From contig NZ_JAVKCH010000039.1 in the NCBI RefSeq assembly GCF_040222815.1, positions 1 through 64,000 of the forward strand: 64,000 nucleotides of DNA. Direction: 5' to 3'. This DNA comes from Imperialibacter sp040222815 (GTDB taxonomy: Bacteria > Bacteroidota > Bacteroidia > Cytophagales > Cyclobacteriaceae). Shown piece by piece: positions 58,311-64,000 of this stretch. How positions within the stretch are numbered: position 1 is the stretch's first letter; each line of letters opens with the position of its first letter. The position numbers were made by a program, and so were the translations under genes. The notes beneath the pieces were generated by a model. That model had not been told where the DNA came from, did no database searches, and worked only from the letters and a program-made list of their open reading frames with translations.

Positions 58311-59042
58311 ATGTTCAGGCATCAAGGTAAAAGCAGGACACTGAAGCATAACCTGCAAATTGCCACCGTACTTTCCTTTGTAGCTGGCATTGTGAACGTA
58401 ACTGGCTTTTTAGCTCTCCAACAATTAACTACAAATGTGACCGGCCACTTCGCACTGTTTATTTATGACGTGTCAAATTTGGAGTTTTGGAGAGGGACGG
58501 TGTATTTCCTTTACATTTTCTCTTTCTTCTTTGGCTCGTTCTTGTCAAGCTTTCTTATTGAGCTCTTCCGGGAAAATAAAAGATGGAATGTTTATGTTTT
58601 GCCCACAACAATTGAGTCTCTGGTTTTGCTCTCGATAGGTCTGCTGAGCAACGTAGTGGACATCACGTATCCTGATGTCATCGCCTGTTTACTGCTTTTT
58701 GCCATGGGGCTCCAGAATTCTTACGTAACAAAAATTTCCAACACAATCGTGAGAACCACTCACCTCACAGGGCTTTTCACTGACCTGGGTATTGAAATCT
58801 CCCAGCTACTCTTCCCTAAATCGCATCCGAACAGGGAGAAACTAAAATCGACCATCAAACTGCGCATATACATTATTTCATTCTTTTTTGCCGGAGGACT
58901 TGCCGGCGGTTTTTTCTATTCTAAAATGGACCTGAAATTAAATACGCTGGTATTTGCTGCCGTAGTTTTATTGCTCAGCTTGCTGTTCGACGATTTTCGA
59001 TACAGTTTGATTAGGGCTAAAAGAAAATATCGCCAAAAATGA
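58311..59042 (+). CDS. YoaK/DUF1275 family membrane protein
   Basis: This 243-residue protein has six or seven membrane helices and the DUF1275 features: SFVAGIVNVTGFLALQQLTT near the N-terminus, the TNVTGHFALFIYDV segment, and MGLQNSYVTKISNTIVRTTH with LTGLFTDLGIE in the middle. The family is predicted to be a transporter-like inner-membrane protein, and no substrate is known. The gene is single, starts about 190 bases after DUF1593 and ends before a convergent SRPBCC gene. Confidence 0.9.
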   Translation: MFRHQGKSRTLKHNLQIATVLSFVAGIVNVTGFLALQQLTTNVTGHFALFIYDVSNLEFWRGTVYFLYIFSFFFGSFLSSFLIELFRENKRWNVYVLPTTIESLVLLSIGLLSNVVDITYPDVIACLLLFAMGLQNSYVTKISNTIVRTTHLTGLFTDLGIEISQLLFPKSHPNREKLKSTIKLRIYIISFFFAGGLAGGFFYSKMDLKLNTLVFAAVVLLLSLLFDDFRYSLIRAKRKYRQK

Positions 59043-59131
59043 AAACGACTACCGACTACATGGATGGAAGTTTGTATGCACTTGCCGGCCGACATAGCTT
59101 TTTAGGTGAAGAGACACAGTGATTATTGCTG

Positions 59132-59560
59132 TTATTTCCCCTCCAGGTACTCTCTCAAGCTCCTTCCCACAATATCCGTCCATCCGGCGGCGAAGTTTTC
59201 TGGTACCAAATCCGGATTACCGCTGTTGAAGCTTTCCAGGTTAGAGTGGGTAAGCCGAAGTAGGGTAGAACTGCCTTGATCAAACAATTCCCAGGTAACG
59301 TAAGAGATACCCGGCTCTCCGTCGTAGCGCCAGCTATGTGTGAGCTTTTTTTCCTTAATCACTTCGGTCACCTCGCAAATGTGCAGGTACTGTTTTTCAG
59401 GTGGGCCACCTTTAAACTGAAACTCAAAGCCGACCTCAGCCTTGAACTCAGCCAGGTTAAAGTACCAAACCTTCATTTTGTCTTTGTCGGTGATGGCTTC
59501 CCACACTTTTTTAGTGGGTGCCTTGTATGTTTTTTCGATGGTAAATGGAGTCTTTGCCAT
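59132..59560 (-). CDS. SRPBCC (AHSA1-type) domain protein
   Basis: This 142-residue protein is a START/SRPBCC-type lipid- or ligand-binding fold of the AHSA1 (activator of Hsp90-like) subgroup. Conserved parts are FTIEKTYKAPTKKVWEAITD, then MKVWYFNLAEFKAEVGFEFQ and FAAGWTDIVGRSLREYLEG. It is the last gene of a three-gene minus-strand operon with a related SRPBCC protein and an ArsR regulator. In this arrangement the SRPBCC proteins are usually co-regulated with the repressor. The ligand is unknown. Confidence 0.9.
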   Translation of the reverse strand: MAKTPFTIEKTYKAPTKKVWEAITDKDKMKVWYFNLAEFKAEVGFEFQFKGGPPEKQYLHICEVTEVIKEKKLTHSWRYDGEPGISYVTWELFDQGSSTLLRLTHSNLESFNSGNPDLVPENFAAGWTDIVGRSLREYLEGK

Positions 59561-59572
59561 ATTATTGCTTGT

Positions 59573-60067
59573 TTATAGGTGCTTATACATTTCGGCGTAC
59601 TGCGCCTTCAGGGTCTCTTGTCTATCGGGAGTGTTTGTGGTCAATTTATTGCCTGCCAGTATTTCTTCCAGTGTATCAAGCATAAAATGCCAGCCCGCCG
59701 GAACTGACTTTGCCCATTGCCCATCCACTTTGCTATGTGTAAGCGTGAGAAGGCATCGGTCGGAGCCCTGCTCCTGAAGCTCCCAGATAACAAGCTCCTC
59801 TTCCCAGTAGTACTCAAACTGCTTGTTAGGAACGATCCTGGTTATTTTTCCAAACGATTCAGAATTGTCGGGTTCAGGAAAGCGGATGATCATTTTGCCA
59901 CCTGGTTTGAACTCCATTTCTGTTACCATGAACCATGTCGCCAGCTTGTCGGGATTTGTAATTGCTTCCCAAACTGCCTCGGAGCTAAATGGCAGCTCCC
60001 GCTCGAATACCACTTTGTATCCGTCGGACTCATTGGTGAGTTTTCCGGGGTTTAACATGTCACTCAT
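59573..60067 (-). CDS. SRPBCC (AHSA1-type) domain protein
   Basis: This protein is about 164 residues from ATG 60067 (MSDMLNPGKLTNESDGYKVV), a start that overlaps the ArsR stop by a few bases and so indicates translational coupling. It has the same AHSA1-like features as the next gene: FERELPFSSEAVWEAITNPD, ATWFMVTEMEFKPGGKMIIR and WHFMLDTLEEILAGNKL. The two SRPBCC genes are diverged tandem paralogues. The operon order ArsR-SRPBCC-SRPBCC is typical; the ligand is unknown. Confidence 0.9.
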   Translation of the reverse strand: MSDMLNPGKLTNESDGYKVVFERELPFSSEAVWEAITNPDKLATWFMVTEMEFKPGGKMIIRFPEPDNSESFGKITRIVPNKQFEYYWEEELVIWELQEQGSDRCLLTLTHSKVDGQWAKSVPAGWHFMLDTLEEILAGNKLTTNTPDRQETLKAQYAEMYKHL

Positions 60068-60395
60068 GATTTTTGTCTTGTTTTGTATTTTGGTCATTCT
60101 CCAGAAACACCTCTAGTGCATCCAATTTCTGAGTCCAGAAGGCCCTCATCTTTGCTGTCCAGTCTGTTACCTCCTTTAGTCCATCGAGCCTGGCGCTGCA
60201 AAAGCTCTCCCTGCCTCTTTTTTCAATATCGATCAACCCACACTCTTTCAGTAGCTTCAAATGCTTGGCCACCGCAGGCCTGCTGATGTCGAACTTGTCG
60301 GCCACGGTGTTAAGATTCAGAGGCTGGCTGGCCAGCATCGTAATGATCTCTCGCCTTGTGGGGTCGGCAATGGCTGCGAATACGTCTCTTTGCAT
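60060..60395 (-). CDS. ArsR-family transcriptional regulator
   Basis: This protein of about 111 residues is a winged-helix repressor of the ArsR/SmtB family. It shows MQRDVFAAIADPTRREIITM, the recognition helix VADKFDISRPAVAKHLKLLK and the wing ECGLIDIEKRGRESFCSARL. I chose ATG 60395 because an upstream TTG frame would extend into the repeated operator. No metal-binding cysteine pattern (CxC) is seen, so it is probably a non-metal subgroup that controls SRPBCC genes. It is the first gene of the operon, and the following gene's start overlaps its stop. Confidence 0.92.
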   Translation of the reverse strand: MQRDVFAAIADPTRREIITMLASQPLNLNTVADKFDISRPAVAKHLKLLKECGLIDIEKRGRESFCSARLDGLKEVTDWTAKMRAFWTQKLDALEVFLENDQNTKQDKNHE

Positions 60396-60397
60396 TA

Positions 60398-60442
60398 GGG
60401 AACCTTTTGGTTTCAAATATATAAAGGGAACCTTTTAGTTTC
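60398..60442 (-). promoter_or_regulatory. Two near-identical 17-bp direct repeats, candidate ArsR operator
   Basis: On the plus strand GGGAACCTTTTGGTTTC (60398-60414) and GGGAACCTTTTAGTTTC (60426-60442) differ at one base and are 28 bases apart. They lie directly upstream of the ArsR start codon, where an autoregulatory operator is expected. Confidence 0.55.
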
Positions 60443-60588
60443 CTAATATCGTAGCTTATTTTTTTAATAATGGACACAGACTGGTTTTGTATGCCTTTGG
60501 TGGTGAATTCTTGGGTTTCAGTGGTGATAAAAATGCGAGGCCGCTGAATAATTGTAAATTCATTCACTGACTACCTTAATTTTTAACT

Positions 60589-61014
60589 ATGAGACGATAC
60601 CTGATTATGATGCTCTTCAGCGCCGCTGTATTTTCTGCTTCGGCTCAGAACGTACAAACTGATGCTGATGGCTTTGAGTTCTTTGAAATGCAGGAAGGAG
60701 ATACAACGTACATCATGAAGAAGTATTTTTTTGTGATGCTCAATAGCGGGCCAACCAGAAGTCAGACGAAAGAGGAAGCGGCGGCCATTCAGGAAAAGCA
60801 CCTGGCACATATCAACTGGATGGCAAGCAATGGCTATGTAAACCTGGCTGGGCCTGTTGAGTCCGAAGATGAATTCAGGGGGATTTTGGTCTTCAACGTA
60901 ACCTCTTTGGAGGAGGTGGAAAAGCTGGTGGCGATGGATCCGGCGGTAAAAGCAGGCAGGCTGGTCATGAAGATATATCCGTGGTGGTGCGTCAAAGGAG
61001 GTGTGTTGCGCTAA
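60589..61014 (+). CDS. Exported YciI-like protein
   Basis: This 141-residue protein has a signal peptide (MRRYLIMMLFSAAVFSASAQ) followed by a YciI-like dimeric alpha/beta barrel domain: KYFFVMLNSGPTRSQTKEEA, then HLAHINWMASNGYVNLAGPV and the GILVFNVTSLEEVEKLVAMD segment. The catalytic role in YciI (an acid-base residue pair) has not been proved. The exported form is less common than the cytoplasmic one, so it may act on a periplasmic substrate. No neighbour suggests a pathway. Confidence 0.88.
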   Translation: MRRYLIMMLFSAAVFSASAQNVQTDADGFEFFEMQEGDTTYIMKKYFFVMLNSGPTRSQTKEEAAAIQEKHLAHINWMASNGYVNLAGPVESEDEFRGILVFNVTSLEEVEKLVAMDPAVKAGRLVMKIYPWWCVKGGVLR

Positions 61015-61042
61015 CTGAAAATCAACGCTTTAGTAGTAATAA

Positions 61043-63031
61043 TTGCGTCGGCGGCTTATCTTCGGGAGGACATTGCTTATAACCTTGAGATTTATCCGAC
61101 CAGCCAAAGTTTTTCTTTTTATTGTTCTGCTTTCTATGCCCGCCGCTGTTTTTTCGCAAGCGAGCACTATTGATAGATTGAAAGCAGAAAACGAAGCCTA
61201 TACCGCCTTGGATAGTGTAAAAGTTGATATGCTCAACAGGCTGGCCCTTGAAAATCAGTTTGTTTCTATTCTCGAAGCATTTTCTTACGGACGTGAGGCA
61301 CTGGAACTAAGTGTGGAAATTGGCTACGTAAATGGTGAAGCCTATGCCTACCGAAACCTCGGCAGCAGCTATGCGATACGGCAGGATTTTGTCACTGCTG
61401 TGCAACTGTTGGAGAAAGCGCAGGCACTTTTCGAGACAATTGGCTCGCAAAGGGGAGTAGCCGATTGTTATATTTCCATGGGGCATGTTTACAGATGGCA
61501 GCTTGACTATTTCAAGGCTATTGAATACCAAAAGAAGGCCGCTGATATCTATGCCAGGCTTGACATGCCCGAGCGTTATGGTGTCACTCTTCATAATCTT
61601 GGTGAGAACTACCTTTTTATAGGCGATCTGAAAACGGCGCAACAAGTTACCCAGCAGGCCACAAAAATTTTTAAAGCTGTTGACAACAAACAGGTGTTGA
61701 CTTCTTGCTACAAGGTGTTTGGACAGATAGCCTTTGAGAGAAAGGATTTTAAAGGTGCCGAAGGGTATTTTGAGGAAGCGCTAGCCATCTCAGAAGAGCT
61801 GGGGAAAGATTCTCAAAAAGAGGCTACGTTTGACGTTTACCTGATGATGGCAAAGATTTATCATTTGAGGGCAAGGAAGTCGGACGAAGAGCGTATGTTG
61901 AAACAAGCGCTTTTGCTGGCTGGCGACAACGTGCTGCTTTCTCAGGAGCGGCAGGCTTATGCGCAGCTGATCAACCACTATTTCTTCTACAAACAGTATG
62001 ATTTGGCCGATGAGACATTTGATGCGTTCAGCCTTATTAATGAAAAAATATACGAGCAGCAAAAGATAGAAATGGCCAATATGATGGAGCAGGTGCTTCA
62101 AACCATAAAGGTAGCCAATGAGAATGAGCTGCTCAAGCAGGAAGGACGGTTGCAAGAAGAAAGGATTACGCTTCAGCAATACCAGATATACTTTTTTGTA
62201 TTTTCCATTGCCTTGCTCGGTATGTTGGCACTGCTTTTGGTTCGTTCAGGCAGGCTGCGGAAGAAGTATACCGAGGAGCTAGCCGCAACAAACGAATTGA
62301 TAGAAGAGAAATCGAAGAAGCTTGAAGAGTTGGTGCGGGTAAAGGACAAGTTCTTTTCTATTATTTCTCACGACCTTCGCAGCCCCATAAGCACCCTGGC
62401 CCAGTTTGTGGTGATGCTGAAGACTAGCTACAAAGATTTTTCGGATCAGGAAATGGAGGATGTGCTCGGAAAGTTTGACTCGCAACTGACCTCGACACTT
62501 TCGCTGGCCGATGATATCATTCTTTGGGCGAAGGCAGAGATTAATCAGGCTCCCGGAATAAATGACGCTTTTGAAGTAAATAAAGCTATAGAAGCTGTGG
62601 TCAAGGTGGCAGCTGAACAGCTGCGAATGAAAGGGATTATTTTGCAGGCAGAAATTGGCAACCACCTGATGGTGTCAGCAAACAGGGATCAGCTAGAGTT
62701 TTGCATAAGGAATATTCTAAGCAACTCGATAAAGTTCACCCCCACGGGCGGCCACATCGGCATCGATACTTTCTCGGAAGGAAACATGGTGGCGGTGAAA
62801 ATTGCGGATAGTGGAACCGGTATTTCGCTTGAAAAGCAAAGAATTCTGTTTCAAAGCCCGCTGAAACAGAGTGAAGGAGAATTGGGCACTGACGGTGAAA
62901 AGGGTAAGGGGCTTGGGCTGTATCTGGTGAATGATTTTATGAAGAAAAATGGAGGCAGAGTGGAGGTGTCGAGTGAAGCGGGAAAGGGCTCCGTGTTCAC
63001 CCTCTATATCCCCGTTGCCACGGCTTCGTAA
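61043..63031 (+). CDS. TPR-containing membrane sensor histidine kinase
   Basis: This protein is about 662 residues from a TTG start at 61043; the exact start is unsure, since later TTG codons are possible and the first ATG would remove the leader. A hydrophobic leader (VFLFIVLLSMPAAVFSQ) is followed by tetratricopeptide-like repeats over about residues 35-330, for example YAYRNLGSSYAIRQDFVTAV and YISMGHVYRWQLDYFKAIEY. A transmembrane helix lies near residue 385 (QIYFFVFSIALLGMLALLLV). The kinase core then has the H-box FFSIISHDLRSPISTLAQFV (His about 443), the N-box IRNILSNSIKFTPTGG, and G boxes VKIADSGTGISLEKQ and GKGLGLYLVNDFM. No response regulator lies nearby. The signal is unknown. Confidence 0.88.
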   Translation: MRRRLIFGRTLLITLRFIRPAKVFLFIVLLSMPAAVFSQASTIDRLKAENEAYTALDSVKVDMLNRLALENQFVSILEAFSYGREALELSVEIGYVNGEAYAYRNLGSSYAIRQDFVTAVQLLEKAQALFETIGSQRGVADCYISMGHVYRWQLDYFKAIEYQKKAADIYARLDMPERYGVTLHNLGENYLFIGDLKTAQQVTQQATKIFKAVDNKQVLTSCYKVFGQIAFERKDFKGAEGYFEEALAISEELGKDSQKEATFDVYLMMAKIYHLRARKSDEERMLKQALLLAGDNVLLSQERQAYAQLINHYFFYKQYDLADETFDAFSLINEKIYEQQKIEMANMMEQVLQTIKVANENELLKQEGRLQEERITLQQYQIYFFVFSIALLGMLALLLVRSGRLRKKYTEELAATNELIEEKSKKLEELVRVKDKFFSIISHDLRSPISTLAQFVVMLKTSYKDFSDQEMEDVLGKFDSQLTSTLSLADDIILWAKAEINQAPGINDAFEVNKAIEAVVKVAAEQLRMKGIILQAEIGNHLMVSANRDQLEFCIRNILSNSIKFTPTGGHIGIDTFSEGNMVAVKIADSGTGISLEKQRILFQSPLKQSEGELGTDGEKGKGLGLYLVNDFMKKNGGRVEVSSEAGKGSVFTLYIPVATAS

Positions 63032-63098
63032 AGTAAGACCCGCTATTTCCTAGCTGCCCTTCAAAAATCGAAAAAACAAGAAGCCGTGTAGCCTGCGG

Positions 63099-64000
63099 TT
63101 AGCGCCTCATCATGTTGCCCAGCGCCGCTTTTGCTCCGCCCATTTTGTTCATCGTTTTCATCATTTTGCGCATTTGCTCAAACTGCTTCATCAGGTTGTT
63201 AACCTCCTGAATGCTGGTGCCGCTTCCTTTGGCAATGCGCTGACGGCGGCTGCCGTTGATCAGATCGGGGTTTTCCCTTTCTTTAGGTGTCATCGACTTA
63301 ATGATCGCCTCAATGGGTTTGAATGAATCATCATCGACATCCACATCCTTCAGGGCTTTTCCCATGCCGGGAATCATACCCATCAGGTCTTTGATGTTGC
63401 CCATCTTTTTGATCTGATCGATTTGAGAAAGGAAATCGTCAAAGCCAAATTGGTTCTTTCGGATCTTCTTGTTGATCCTGTCGGCTTCCTGCTGATCGAA
63501 GGCCTCCTGTGCTTTTTCTACCAAAGACACCACATCACCCATACCGAGAATCCGCTGGGCCATCCTGTCGGGGTGGAACAGGTCGATGGCGTCCATTTTC
63601 TCGCCAGTCGAAATAAACTTGATAGGCTTGTCAACCACCGCTCTGATGGATAATGCGGCACCACCACGTGTGTCACCGTCCAGCTTGGTCAACACTACGC
63701 CGTCGAAGTTGAGTCTTTCGTTGAAGGTTTTGGCTGTGTTCACAGCATCCTGACCTGTCATTGAGTCGACCACGAAGAGCGTTTCTGTGGGCTTTAGTGA
63801 TTTTTTCAGGCCTTCAATCTCAGCCATCATTTGGTCATCGACAGCCAAACGACCGGCCGTATCGACAATCACTATTTTCTTGCCTGTCTTTTTCGCCTGG
63901 GCGATACCATTCTGGGCAATTTGAAGAGCGTTTTTGTTTTCAGGCTCAGCATATACATCTACTCCTACCTGCTCGCCCAATACTTTCAACTGGTCAATCG
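63099..64000 (-). CDS. ffh: Signal recognition particle protein Ffh, 3' part
   Basis: This minus-strand frame runs to the right edge with its start outside the window; the last codons before the edge continue as an Ffh-like IDQLKVLGEQ. Visible parts are the GTPase G-motifs (IVIVDTAGRLAVDDQMMAEI, VVLTKLDGDTRGGAALSIRA) and the methionine-rich M domain at the end (IKKMGNIKDLMGMIPGMGK, MRKMMKTMNKMGGAKAALGN), where 4.5S RNA and signal peptides bind. It targets membrane and secreted proteins to the translocon. About 300 residues are present of a normal 440-450, so the N-domain and P-loop are missing only because the window ends. Confidence 0.97.
   Translation of the reverse strand, partial: IDQLKVLGEQVGVDVYAEPENKNALQIAQNGIAQAKKTGKKIVIVDTAGRLAVDDQMMAEIEGLKKSLKPTETLFVVDSMTGQDAVNTAKTFNERLNFDGVVLTKLDGDTRGGAALSIRAVVDKPIKFISTGEKMDAIDLFHPDRMAQRILGMGDVVSLVEKAQEAFDQQEADRINKKIRKNQFGFDDFLSQIDQIKKMGNIKDLMGMIPGMGKALKDVDVDDDSFKPIEAIIKSMTPKERENPDLINGSRRQRIAKGSGTSIQEVNNLMKQFEQMRKMMKTMNKMGGAKAALGNMMRR

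Overview
The window reads as a chromosomal segment of a marine- or soil-type Bacteroidota, most likely order Cytophagales. The evidence is several type IX secretion (T9SS) sorting domains of types A and B, Bacteroidota-type promoters (TTG, about 20 bases, then TAnnTTTG), DUF4494, DUF6702, FtsX-like permeases paired with PadR regulators, a three-gene SdhCAB of the fumarate-reductase-like type, and a Bacteroidota-style type II-C CRISPR-Cas9 locus. No tRNA or rRNA gene was found. The genus cannot be fixed from the sequence alone.

Layout. 1-1.1 kb: two small secreted proteins of unknown function, the first cut by the window edge. 1.9-7.1 kb: an OmpR-type regulator/sensor kinase pair converging on a PadR-permease pair. 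7.3-15.4 kb: Hsp20, DUF6702, an M20 amidohydrolase, a lipoprotein, a DUF3352-like/propeller protein, a THUMP rRNA methyltransferase, DUF4494 and an orphan HicB-like protein. 15.4-19.4 kb: sdhCAB, with a four-helix-bundle gene lodged between sdhA and sdhB and a near-consensus promoter. 19.5-27.2 kb: three related surface proteins sharing one N-terminal ectodomain but carrying different T9SS sorting domains, plus a DCC1-type protein. 27.3-34.9 kb: housekeeping genes (fabD, typA, metG, pdhB), interrupted by a GxxExxY gene framed by a perfect 22-bp inverted repeat. 35-41 kb: a run of small enzymes and regulators (cysteine hydrolase, AraC, metallo-hydrolase, RidA, NTF2-like, STAS-like), a T9SS type A protein and GrpB.

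41-48.1 kb is an accessory zone: four diverged copies of a long non-coding dispersed repeat, a RhuM gene, an SDR/AraC/membrane-protein operon, and an array of eleven palindromes spaced exactly 22 bp apart upstream of an HU-like protein gene.

49.4-56.6 kb is a complete type II-C CRISPR-Cas locus: tracrRNA on the minus strand upstream of cas9, then cas9-cas1-cas2 with 4-base overlaps, then 17 repeats and 16 spacers. The array appears to be transcribed on the minus strand, toward cas2, where a minus-strand intrinsic terminator lies. Three repeats at the cas-distal end (14, 15 and 17) have the same 5-base centre replaced by a 19-base segment, giving 61 bp instead of 47 bp. cas9 is AT-rich, whereas cas1 and cas2 have the GC-rich composition of the host genes, so the locus looks like a mosaic.

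56.7-64 kb: a DUF1593 nucleoside-hydrolase-like protein, a YoaK-like membrane protein, an ArsR-SRPBCC-SRPBCC operon with a repeated operator candidate, a secreted YciI-like protein, a TPR sensor kinase and the 3' part of ffh.
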